This document shows, in pieces, positions 7,247 through 14,805 of a stretch of DNA of 23,538 nt. A program made the position numbers and the translations under genes. Origin of the DNA: Rhodobacteraceae bacterium UBA7436 (GTDB taxonomy: Bacteria > Pseudomonadota > Alphaproteobacteria > Rhodobacterales > Rhodobacteraceae); NCBI GenBank assembly GCA_002478745.1, contig DLQI01000120.1, positions 5,494 to 29,031 on the forward strand. Reading direction: 5' to 3'. The first letter of the stretch is position 1. The number at the start of each line of letters is the position of its first letter. Below the pieces are notes generated by a model. That model was not told the DNA's origin. It worked only from the letters and a program-made list of their open reading frames with translations, and did not search any database.

Positions 7247-8020
7247 TCAGTCGTCGAAATCATTGAACTGACGGTTCAATTTCCGCATGCCGCCAATCCA
7301 GCGTTCATAATTTTCGGTTTTGGCCTGCATGTAACCCGTGACAGATTTGTGCGGCAGAACCAAAAAGGTCTCATCCCTAATCGCCTGTACACAACATTCT
7401 GCGACATCATCAGGTTCAATCATCCCATCAATGGCTGCGACGTGCTCTTCTAGACCACGGGTCATTTCAGTGCGCACGGCTTGAGGGCATAATACGGAAA
7501 CCTTAATCCCCTGATCGCCATATGTCATTGCCATCCACTCTGCCAACCCAACAGCGGCGTGTTTTGTAACGCCGTATGGGGCAGAACCGATTTGGTTAAG
7601 CAATCCTGCAGCAGAAGACGTGTTCAGAAGATAACCTCCACCACGTGCTGCCATGAGCGGCACCAAATGACGGGCTGCCCAAACGTGGCTCATCACATTG
7701 ATATCCCAGATACGTTGCCAGTCGTCATCGGGCACTTCGACACCACCAAAGGTGAAAATACCGGCGTTCGAGCAGAACAGATCTATTGGACCAACATTAG
7801 CTTCAACATAGTCAATAAGTAACCTTACTTCAGGTTCAGATGAAACATCAACCTTGATGTGTATGCCATTGATTCTACTGGCTGTATCAGCAGCACCACC
7901 TTCATCAATGTCAACACATACGACATTCTTCGCACCCTCGGCCGCAAAGCGTAGACACATCGCGCGACCGATGCCTTGGGCGGCACCAGTCACGACAATA
8001 ATTTTGTCTTTAAGATCCAC
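7247..8020 (-). CDS. SDR family oxidoreductase
   Basis: A classical SDR of 257 residues: TGAAQGIG at 11-18, Asp37 after beta-2 (VVCVDID) which favours NAD(H), DV at 58-59, SNAG at 84-87 in place of NNAG, and catalytic Ser136, Tyr149, Lys153 (YGVTK). It is likely an NAD-dependent alcohol dehydrogenase or keto reductase. It begins with GTG at 8020, 9 nt after the stop of the acyl-CoA dehydrogenase gene, with no strong Shine-Dalgarno sequence, so it is probably translated by coupling. The levulinate pathway has an SDR (LvaD) that interconverts 4-keto- and 4-hydroxyacyl-CoA; this gene, next to an ACAD10/11-type dehydrogenase, could fill such a role, but this is inference only. Confidence 0.88.
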   Translation of the reverse strand: MDLKDKIIVVTGAAQGIGRAMCLRFAAEGAKNVVCVDIDEGGAADTASRINGIHIKVDVSSEPEVRLLIDYVEANVGPIDLFCSNAGIFTFGGVEVPDDDWQRIWDINVMSHVWAARHLVPLMAARGGGYLLNTSSAAGLLNQIGSAPYGVTKHAAVGLAEWMAMTYGDQGIKVSVLCPQAVRTEMTRGLEEHVAAIDGMIEPDDVAECCVQAIRDETFLVLPHKSVTGYMQAKTENYERWIGGMRKLNRQFNDFDD

Positions 8021-8029
8021 GTTTTACGC

Positions 8030-9340
8030 TCACTTACCGCCAGTCATTAAACGACTGGTCGCTTGTTTTGTATCGGCCTGACGTGAGTTACTGTCTTTAA
8101 ATGCTCTAACTTCAGCACGTGCAATGACATGGTGATGCACTTCATCGGGACCATCCGCATAACGCAAGGTGCGCTGACCTGCGTACATACCTGACAGCGG
8201 GGACCATTGAGAAATCCCTGTCGCGCCATGTACTTGCATGGATTGATCAATGATTTCACAAACCCGCTCTGGCACCAACGCCTTGATCATCGAGACCCAA
8301 ATGCGGGCTTCTTTGTTTCCTAACACATCCATGGCTTTCGCCGCCTTCAGCACCATCAAACGCATGGATTCAATATCAATCCGCATCCGGGAAACGGTTT
8401 CCATATTCTTCCCGAGATCAATGATCGGTTTACCAAAGGCTTCGCGATTGATTGCACGATCAAGCAATAAATCCAGCGCTTTTTCGGCCTGACCAATGGA
8501 TCGCATGCAGTGGTGAATTCGCCCTGGACCCAATCGCACTTGTGAAATTTCAAAACCGCGGCCTTCACCCCATAGGATATTTTCTTCTGGAACTCGAACA
8601 TTCGTAAAGCGAATATGCATATGACCATGTGGCGCATCATCGTGACCAAACACATGCATTGGACCAAGAACCTCAACACCCGGCGCGTCCATCGGGACCA
8701 AAATTTGGCTCTGTTGCCTGAAACTTTCGGCATTTGGTGAGGTTTTCACCATAACAATCATGACCTTACAGCGCGGGTCTCCGGCGCCTGAGATATAGTA
8801 TTTCTCACCGTTGATGACCCATTCACCGTTCTCAAGAACCGCTGAGGTGGAAATATTCTTCGCATCCGATGAAGCTACATCTGGTTCAGTCATTGCGAAT
8901 GCAGAGCGTATTTCGCCAGCCAGCAGCGGCTTGAGCCACGTGTCTTTTTGCTGCTGCGTACCAATGCGCTCCAAAACTTCCATGTTACCAGTGTCAGGTG
9001 CAGAGCAATTCAGGGTCTCTGGGGCGAGGGGGCTCTTGCCCAATTCGGCAGCAATATATGCATAATCAAGGTTTGATAGTCCTTCGCCTGTTTCTGCGTT
9101 TGGCAAGAAAAAGTTCCACAGACCTGCATCACGGGCCTTTTGTTTTACAGTCTCCAACAACTCCAATTGGCCTGGCGCATAAGACCAACGATCTGCACGA
9201 CCTTCGCCCATACGGTAAAATTCGTCTGCGATCGGATCAACATTTTCGCGAATGTGTTTAATCACTGCGTTCAAAAGCGGCTTATTCTTCTCCGACATTT
9301 CGAGGTTGTTCATATCGAGTGGCGTTTGACTGTCCGTCAT
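8030..9340 (-). CDS. Acyl-CoA dehydrogenase, ACAD10/11 type
   Basis: A 436-residue FAD acyl-CoA dehydrogenase. The N-terminal helical domain covers about 1-140; the FAD/substrate beta-domain has AFAMTEPDVASSDA near 149-162 and GEKYYISGAGDPRCK near 180-194; the C-terminal domain contains QVHGATGISQWSPLSGMYAGQRTLRYADGPDEVHHHVIAR. In medium-chain ACADs the segment YEGT carries the catalytic Glu; here the aligned ADGP has Asp396, as in the ACAD10/11 group (by-eye alignment). Proteins of this group eliminate phosphate from 4-phosphoacyl-CoA to give an enoyl-CoA, or act as long-chain or branched dehydrogenases. AAGGA lies 7 nt before the ATG. It is the first gene of the minus-strand operon, facing the operon that encodes the matching kinase. 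Confidence 0.92.
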   Translation of the reverse strand: MTDSQTPLDMNNLEMSEKNKPLLNAVIKHIRENVDPIADEFYRMGEGRADRWSYAPGQLELLETVKQKARDAGLWNFFLPNAETGEGLSNLDYAYIAAELGKSPLAPETLNCSAPDTGNMEVLERIGTQQQKDTWLKPLLAGEIRSAFAMTEPDVASSDAKNISTSAVLENGEWVINGEKYYISGAGDPRCKVMIVMVKTSPNAESFRQQSQILVPMDAPGVEVLGPMHVFGHDDAPHGHMHIRFTNVRVPEENILWGEGRGFEISQVRLGPGRIHHCMRSIGQAEKALDLLLDRAINREAFGKPIIDLGKNMETVSRMRIDIESMRLMVLKAAKAMDVLGNKEARIWVSMIKALVPERVCEIIDQSMQVHGATGISQWSPLSGMYAGQRTLRYADGPDEVHHHVIARAEVRAFKDSNSRQADTKQATSRLMTGGK

Positions 9341-9667
9341 GCGGCGATCCTTGATGTGGAATAAGTTATTAAAGACAATGTCATAACAACCTAAGTTTAT
9401 GTCCGTTCTTCGAGGGCACCAGCAAAAACTTACCGGGTCATATCTACGACATCGACCCTCAAGAGTTATTTGGTGTCCGATCTTGGTATAATGCTAGAAC
9501 GGATATTACCTTCTGCCAATATGGTGGAACGGAACGTCACATGAGGAGATTGTCCTTGCACAACCGTTTCCATACAACCTTTTGTTTACATAATACAAAT
9601 TATAAGTAATCTAATATTCCAAACATCACGTGTAAGCATTGTCGTAATATATTGTTTTAAAATACTT
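9341..9667. other. Intergenic region between the acyl-CoA dehydrogenase gene and phoB
   Basis: A 327-bp AT-rich stretch with no recognised gene. It must hold the promoter of the minus-strand acyl-CoA operon and the end of the phoB transcript, but I see no GC-rich terminator hairpin after phoB. A dyad lies at 9365-9387. On the plus strand, TGG followed by a perfect TATAAT (9484-9492) looks like an extended -10 promoter pointing toward phoB antisense. Two tiny ORFs (17 codons at 9492, 22 codons at 9541) follow but lack support. Confidence 0.55.
9365..9387. promoter_or_regulatory. Imperfect dyad upstream of the acyl-CoA dehydrogenase gene
   Basis: GTTAT (9365-9369) and ATAAC (9383-9387) are reverse complements, and inside them GACA (9374-9377) and TGTC (9379-9382) are again reverse complements around one base; a TAAA insertion on one side breaks full symmetry. 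It lies 25 nt before the dehydrogenase ATG, where an operator overlapping a promoter would be expected. The regulator is unknown. Confidence 0.3.
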
Positions 9668-10354
9668 TTAGATTAAACCATATCCCGCCCCACGAACGGT
9701 TCTTACAACATCGCTACCACCAAACTGCATCAATGCTTTGCGTAGCCGTCCAATGTGAACATCAACTGTTCTTGTATCAACATAGTTGTCGCGCCCCCAA
9801 ACACGATCCAGCAGTTGATCGCGGCCCCAAACGCGAGACGGTTTTTCCATAAAAGTTACCAGCAATCGAAACTCAGTTGGACCAAGTTTCAGCTCGTTAC
9901 CATCACGCGTCACTTTGTGGCTCTCAGCGTCCAGCGTGATGTCATCATACGTCAATTGCTGTCCAACAGATGGCCGCACACGCCGCAATTGACTGCGCAC
10001 ACGCGCCATAAGCTCGATCACAGAATACGGCTTGACCACATAGTCATCCGCACCCGTTTCAAGGCCTCGGACACGATCAACGTCTTCGGATCTCGCAGAC
10101 AACATGATTACGGGAATTCCACGGGTCGTAGACTTTGATTTAAGTCGGCGACAGACTTCGATCCCACTGAGATGCGGCATCATCCAATCAAGAACAATAA
10201 CATCCGGCATCTCTTCTTCAACCAACATCATGGCGTCTTCGCCATTGTCAGCATGAATTACGTGATAGCCTTCAGCCTCTAAATTATAAGCCAGCACTTC
10301 GCGCTGTGCTGGTTCGTCTTCCACAACGAGTATACAAGGTCGGTCGATCGACAT
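9668..10354 (-). CDS. phoB: Phosphate regulon response regulator PhoB
   Basis: An OmpR/PhoB-class transcription factor of 228 residues. The receiver domain (about 6-120) has the acidic pair Glu12/Asp13, phospho-acceptor Asp56 (IVLDWMMP), Ser86 and Lys108 (VVKPYS). The C-terminal winged helix (about 130-228) shows LGPTEFRLLVTFMEKP, the recognition region VDTRTVDVHIGRLRKAL, and the terminal wing VRTVRGAGYGLI. It binds Pho boxes when phosphorylated by PhoR under phosphate limitation. AGGGA lies 7 nt before the ATG at 10354. It is the last gene of the pst operon, 12 nt after phoU, so it should be subject to positive autoregulation through the Pho box upstream of pstS. Confidence 0.96.
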   Translation of the reverse strand: MSIDRPCILVVEDEPAQREVLAYNLEAEGYHVIHADNGEDAMMLVEEEMPDVIVLDWMMPHLSGIEVCRRLKSKSTTRGIPVIMLSARSEDVDRVRGLETGADDYVVKPYSVIELMARVRSQLRRVRPSVGQQLTYDDITLDAESHKVTRDGNELKLGPTEFRLLVTFMEKPSRVWGRDQLLDRVWGRDNYVDTRTVDVHIGRLRKALMQFGGSDVVRTVRGAGYGLI

Positions 10355-10366
10355 GTGGCGATCCCT

Positions 10367-11071
10367 CTAGATGGTCTGCGTTGAGGTGACGTCTGATTTC
10401 ACACGGTCTTCTTCGGGATATTCGCCTGTCACCAGATACACCACTTGTTCGGCTATCGCGGTTACATGATCGCCCATGCGCTCAATATTTTTACCAATAA
10501 AATGTAGGTGCATACACGCTGTAATATTACGCGGATCTTCCATCATAAACGTAAGGAATTCACGAAACAAACCATTGTACATTTGATCAACATCACTGTC
10601 GCGTTTGATCACATCGCCTGCCAGCTCTGCATCACGGTGAATGTATGCATCCAGTACGTCTTTCAACATCTTGCTTACCTCTTTGGCCATTCGGCGCAGC
10701 GAACCAGCGCTGTCACTCACAGGTGCCATTTGTGCCAAGACGCCCGTACGTTTGGCCATGTTCTTGGCGTAGTCACCGATACGTTCAAGATTCCCACTGA
10801 TCTTCATAATTGCCAAAACAAGTCGCAAATCACCAGCCGTAGGCGAGCGAAGCGCGATTAAGCGTGCAGCATCTTCATTGATTTTCTCTTCAAGTAGATC
10901 AATTGCCTTGTCGGCGGCGCGGACCTTCTCGGCACGTTCCTCATCACGGGTTTCTAGTGAGATAGCGCCTTCCAAAATGGCGGCCTCAACAAGGCCTCCC
11001 ATTTTCATGATCTTTGCTTGAATATCCTCAAGGTCACGATCAAATGCAGATGTGATGTGTTGCTGTGTCAT
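10367..11071 (-). CDS. phoU: Phosphate signalling complex protein PhoU
   Basis: A 234-residue all-helical protein made of two PhoU repeats (about 10-110 and 115-215). Conserved metal/PhoR-contact style motifs are visible: LRLVLAIMKISGNLERIGDYAKNMAKR in repeat 1 and MHLHFIGKNIERMGDHVTAIAEQV in repeat 2. PhoU links the PstSCAB transporter to PhoR and keeps the kinase off when phosphate is plentiful. The order pstB-phoU-phoB with gaps of 11 and 12 nt is standard for alphaproteobacteria. AGGGAAT precedes the ATG at 11071. Confidence 0.96.
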   Translation of the reverse strand: MTQQHITSAFDRDLEDIQAKIMKMGGLVEAAILEGAISLETRDEERAEKVRAADKAIDLLEEKINEDAARLIALRSPTAGDLRLVLAIMKISGNLERIGDYAKNMAKRTGVLAQMAPVSDSAGSLRRMAKEVSKMLKDVLDAYIHRDAELAGDVIKRDSDVDQMYNGLFREFLTFMMEDPRNITACMHLHFIGKNIERMGDHVTAIAEQVVYLVTGEYPEEDRVKSDVTSTQTI

Positions 11072-11082
11072 GTTTGTATTCC

Positions 11083-11880
11083 CTACCCGATCCGGCCGGT
11101 GATGTAGCTTTCAGTGCGTGGATCCTGAGGCGTGGTAAAGATCTGCCCCGTTTCCCCATATTCTACCATATTGCCCAAATGAAAGAACGCTGTTTTTTGG
11201 CTTACGCGTGCTGCTTGCTGCATGGAGTGCGTAACAATCACGACTGAAAAGCTCTGGCGTAATTCGTCAATCAATTCCTCAACCTGTGCAGTGGCGATTG
11301 GGTCTAGTGCGGAACATGGCTCATCCATCAACAACACCTCTGGCTCTGTCGCAACCGCGCGCGCAATGCAAAGACGCTGTTGCTGTCCACCCGACAACCC
11401 TGTGCCAGGTGATTGTAAACGATCCTTAACCTCGTTCCAGATTGCACCACGGCGCAACGCGCGTTCTACGATTTCATCCAGATCGGCTTTGTTTTGGGCA
11501 AGACCATGGATGCGCGGACCATAAGCGACATTATCATAGATCGATTTCGGAAACGGGTTTGGTTTTTGAAACACCATTCCAACCTTGGCCCGTAATTGCA
11601 CGGGATCAACACGACGATCATAGATATCTTCGTCGTCAATGCGAATTGATCCGGTCACGTTACAGATATCAATCGTATCATTCATCCGGTTCAGGCACCG
11701 TAAAAATGTGGACTTGCCGCAACCCGATGGGCCAATAAACGCGGTGACCGTCTTATCCTCAATATCAATGCTGACATCTTTGATGGCATGATTATCACCA
11801 TAATAGACCTGTACATCGCGTGCCGAAATTTTGATGGCTGTGGTGCCCATGTGGCTCTCCATAATATTCTTATCGTTCAT
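11083..11880 (-). CDS. pstB: Phosphate ABC transporter ATP-binding protein PstB
   Basis: The ATPase of the high-affinity phosphate importer, 265 residues. Walker A is GPSGCGKST at 50-58, the Q-loop is at FQKPNPFP (104-111), the ABC signature LSGGQQQ at 162-168, Walker B LLMDEP at 183-188, and the switch His218. The strict PstB features NRMND (64-68) and KPNPFPKSIYDNVAYGPR are present. The ATG at 11880 is chosen because GGAG lies 8 nt upstream; a GTG three codons earlier would sit on top of that site. It lies 15 nt after the pstA stop. Confidence 0.97.
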   Translation of the reverse strand: MNDKNIMESHMGTTAIKISARDVQVYYGDNHAIKDVSIDIEDKTVTAFIGPSGCGKSTFLRCLNRMNDTIDICNVTGSIRIDDEDIYDRRVDPVQLRAKVGMVFQKPNPFPKSIYDNVAYGPRIHGLAQNKADLDEIVERALRRGAIWNEVKDRLQSPGTGLSGGQQQRLCIARAVATEPEVLLMDEPCSALDPIATAQVEELIDELRQSFSVVIVTHSMQQAARVSQKTAFFHLGNMVEYGETGQIFTTPQDPRTESYITGRIG

Positions 11881-11895
11881 TTTCAGCACTCCAAC

Positions 11896-13239
11896 TCACC
11901 AGCGGCGCTCAAAGCGACGGCGTAAGATAACGGCGACGGTGTTCATCGTGACAAGGAAAACCAACAAGATGATAATCCCACCCCATGCACGCTCATAGAA
12001 TGCAGGGTCAGCACGTTTGGCCCACTCATATATTTGGGCTGGCATGGCTGAGTTCGGTGAAAGCAATCCAGTAGCAATGCTATCAGGCGGGTTCGACGCG
12101 ATGAACCCAACCATTCCAATCAACAACAACGGTGCCGTCTCACCTAACGCCTGCGCCAAGCCAATAATTGTACCTGTTAGAATGCCCGGAGCAGCTAAAG
12201 GTAAAACGTGATGAAAGACCGATTGCATTTTTGAGGCCCCTACCCCAAGTGCCGCGTCACGGATCGATGGCGGCACTGCCTTTAACGAGGCACGTGTTGA
12301 GATAATGATCGTTGGCAAAGTCATCAGTGTGAGGACCAAGCCACCAACCAACGGGGCTGAATTGGGCAGGTACATGTAGTTGATGAACACTGCCAAACCT
12401 AAGATCCCGAAAACGATTGAAGGAACCGCTGCTAGGTTTGATATATTCACTTCAATTATATCCGTGATCCAGTTCTTAGGCGCGAATTCTTCGAGGTAGA
12501 TTGAGGCGGCAACGCCAATGGGCAAAGCCAGAACCAATACAACGAGCATCATAAAGAACGAACCAATCATCGAGGTTCCCATGCCCGCGGCCTCAGGGCG
12601 CGCGTCAGATGCATCAGACCCAGTGATGAACGACATGTTAAAGCGTTTGGCCAAGCTACCTTCGGCTTTCAATGCGTCTGCGAGATCAAGCTGCGCCGGA
12701 GATATGTTTTTGTCGTTGCCAATACTGTCGCGGCTAACACGCCCTTTCAGGTAACCATCAACGCGAGAAGATGCCAAAAATTCGAAACCAACGGTCTCGC
12801 CAATTTGGTTTGGGTTATTCAGCGCATAATCTCGTACCTGAGCTGCCGCACTTTTGGACAGAATACCAACCATCTTTTTAGCTTTAAGATCAGTCTCAAT
12901 CTCTAACTCTGCAACCTTCGCCTCAAGCGCGTTTGACAATAACGGAGTATAGCCAAATGTGGATACTTTTTTGATATCATCCAGATTACGGTCGCCTTTT
13001 TCATCCAGTTTTCCGGCCAACAATTCGACCTCCAACGCGACAAATGTTTGCTGATAGGCACCTGCCCCACGTGTCACAATGTTGAAAACAAGGATCGACA
13101 GCATCAACAAACCAAAGGCGATAGCAATCATCCCATAGGCTTTGAACCGTGTCTCCGCTGCGTTACGTGTGCGAGTGCGCGCATCCAACTGCAGCAGCGA
13201 CGATTTCTTCTTTTCAGTTTTTTGAATCGCGTCGGTCAA
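11896..13239 (-). CDS. pstA: Phosphate ABC transporter permease PstA
   Basis: A membrane permease of 447 residues, much longer than the roughly 300 of Escherichia coli PstA. A first membrane segment at about 35-56 is followed by a large soluble, presumably periplasmic, insert (about 57-222) known from alphaproteobacterial PstA proteins (DUF3333-like). The permease core then starts near 224, with the coupling (EAA) loop LGVGASKMQSVFHHVLPLAAPGILTG. It pairs with PstC and PstB. The start is a TTG at 13239 overlapping the pstC TGA by 3 nt (TTGA), with GGGAG about 8 nt upstream; no in-frame ATG occurs before residue 37. A rare start codon plus overlap suggests translational coupling to pstC. Confidence 0.95.
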   Translation of the reverse strand: MTDAIQKTEKKKSSLLQLDARTRTRNAAETRFKAYGMIAIAFGLLMLSILVFNIVTRGAGAYQQTFVALEVELLAGKLDEKGDRNLDDIKKVSTFGYTPLLSNALEAKVAELEIETDLKAKKMVGILSKSAAAQVRDYALNNPNQIGETVGFEFLASSRVDGYLKGRVSRDSIGNDKNISPAQLDLADALKAEGSLAKRFNMSFITGSDASDARPEAAGMGTSMIGSFFMMLVVLVLALPIGVAASIYLEEFAPKNWITDIIEVNISNLAAVPSIVFGILGLAVFINYMYLPNSAPLVGGLVLTLMTLPTIIISTRASLKAVPPSIRDAALGVGASKMQSVFHHVLPLAAPGILTGTIIGLAQALGETAPLLLIGMVGFIASNPPDSIATGLLSPNSAMPAQIYEWAKRADPAFYERAWGGIIILLVFLVTMNTVAVILRRRFERRW

Positions 13240-14717
13240 TCGTACTGCTCCCGATATTTGCGCACGATATAAAGCGCGATCACATTAAGTCCGAGGGTTA
13301 GAACAAACAGCGTCAAGCCAAGTGCAAAAGCCACCAGCGTTTCTGGGCTCGCGAAATCAGTATCACCCGTTAATTGGCTAACGATGCGTGTTGTAATGGT
13401 TGTCATCGCATCTAGCGGGTTGGCCGAGAACTTTGCGATTGCCCCCGCACCCAAAACAACAATCATGGTCTCTCCGATTGCACGTGACGCGGCCAATAGT
13501 ACCGCCCCTACGATTCCAGGCAGAGCGGCAGGCAGCACAATCTGGCGGATCGTTTCCGAGGGCGTTGCGCCAAGCCCAAGCGAGCCATCGCGCAATGACT
13601 GAGGAACAGCGTTGATAATGTCATCAGACAATGAGGACACAAACGGGATCAACATAATCCCCATGACCAAACCAGCGGTTAGAACAGCTGTGGCGCCACT
13701 CATCCACTCAAGCCCCAACAACCCTTCTTGACCACGCCCAAACACGCGGACCAATGCGGGACCAACTGTCACAAGTGCAAACAAGCCATACACGATGGTT
13801 GGAATACCGGCTAATATTTCGAGCAGTGGTTTGGCAAACGCGCGGACTCTCGGACCTGCATATTCACTAAGGTAAATGGCGGCAAACAATCCAACTGGGA
13901 CTGCAACAATCAATGCAATGATCGAGATATAGATCGTGCCCCACAGTAATGGAAGAATAGATAGATCGCTGTCGCCACGAAAATTCGGAGCCCATGAACC
14001 GCCAAAAAAGAAGTCTGTCCACGAGTGAAGCTTGAAGAAATTAATTGATTCAAACAGCATCGAAAACACAATACCAATGGTTGTCAAAATGGCCAAAGAC
14101 GCCGCCAAAACCAGTAAGGCAAGTATTCCACGTTCAACCGTATTTCGTGCGCGAAACGTTGGTTTAGCTGCTAAGACTGAGAGGGCAAAACCGATCAATG
14201 CCAGCGGAACGATAATCAAAACCATCCACGACTGACCCATCTTCGTTTGTGCGCGATAGTTTTGAGCCGCCTTTAACACCTCTGGCTGAACATCAGAGCC
14301 AACCGCGGCACCAACACCAGCCAATAGTGCCCGAATATCCGTCTGCTCCGTATCCAGTTTAAGTGTTTCGTTTTGGCTTAGGGTACCTGTACTAACAACA
14401 ACTTCAAGACCATCTGCAACACGGCGTACATCGCTCATGACCAGCCCTATGGAGGACCCCTCGGGGATGAGTTTGTCTGGAATAGTCGATAGAATATTGC
14501 GTTCCACCAGCATCGGTTGGGCAAGCAGCCAAATCAGCAAAACACCCAGCGCCGGTATTGCTGTGAACATGGCAGCATTAGAACCGTAATAAACCGGAAG
14601 CGAATGCAGTTTTCTACGATCGCCACCAGCGGTCGAAATCGCACGCTTACTTGCCAAAAAATAACCCAGTGTGGCCAAGATCAGGATTGCTATGACGAGT
14701 AGGCTTGTCGTGCTCAT
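13236..14717 (-). CDS. pstC: Phosphate ABC transporter permease PstC
   Basis: The partner permease, 493 residues, again extended compared with the roughly 320 of Escherichia coli. Membrane segments are visible at about 4-22 and 48-68, followed by a soluble loop (about 70-160, with NILSTIPDKLIPEG) and a further segment at about 163-186. The transport core has WAPNF, ILAGIPTIVYGLFALV, the coupling loop LGLGATPSETIRQIVLPAALPGIVGAVLLAASRAIGETM, and a C-terminal IALYIVRKYREQYD. GGAG lies 7 nt before the ATG. A hairpin in the 88-nt gap after pstS probably limits pstC expression relative to the binding protein. Confidence 0.95.
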   Translation of the reverse strand: MSTTSLLVIAILILATLGYFLASKRAISTAGGDRRKLHSLPVYYGSNAAMFTAIPALGVLLIWLLAQPMLVERNILSTIPDKLIPEGSSIGLVMSDVRRVADGLEVVVSTGTLSQNETLKLDTEQTDIRALLAGVGAAVGSDVQPEVLKAAQNYRAQTKMGQSWMVLIIVPLALIGFALSVLAAKPTFRARNTVERGILALLVLAASLAILTTIGIVFSMLFESINFFKLHSWTDFFFGGSWAPNFRGDSDLSILPLLWGTIYISIIALIVAVPVGLFAAIYLSEYAGPRVRAFAKPLLEILAGIPTIVYGLFALVTVGPALVRVFGRGQEGLLGLEWMSGATAVLTAGLVMGIMLIPFVSSLSDDIINAVPQSLRDGSLGLGATPSETIRQIVLPAALPGIVGAVLLAASRAIGETMIVVLGAGAIAKFSANPLDAMTTITTRIVSQLTGDTDFASPETLVAFALGLTLFVLTLGLNVIALYIVRKYREQYD

Positions 14718-14759
14718 ATTTCGCTCCGGCGTTGCTTTGATCGCGATAATTTAAAGTAA

Positions 14760-14791
14760 ATCAGGCCACCTGTTTGACAGGGCAGCCTGAT
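14760..14791 (-). terminator. pstS-pstC intergenic hairpin (attenuator or 3' stabiliser)
   Basis: On the minus strand after the pstS stop, ATCAGGC pairs with GCCTGAT (plus 14760-14766 and 14785-14791); after a small internal loop a CCTG/CAGG pair closes a 5-nt loop. A T/A-rich stretch (TTTACTTTAAATT) follows. Such elements after binding-protein genes commonly give more pstS than pstCAB mRNA by partial termination or by blocking 3' decay. Confidence 0.6.
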
Positions 14792-14805
14792 GTATTGCGC
14801 TCTTT

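Noticed and set aside
9492..9609. Two tiny plus-strand ORFs (17 and 22 codons) in the phoB-dehydrogenase gap
   Set aside because: No clear ribosome sites, no homology recognised, and such lengths are expected by chance; kept only as part of the possible small-RNA observation.
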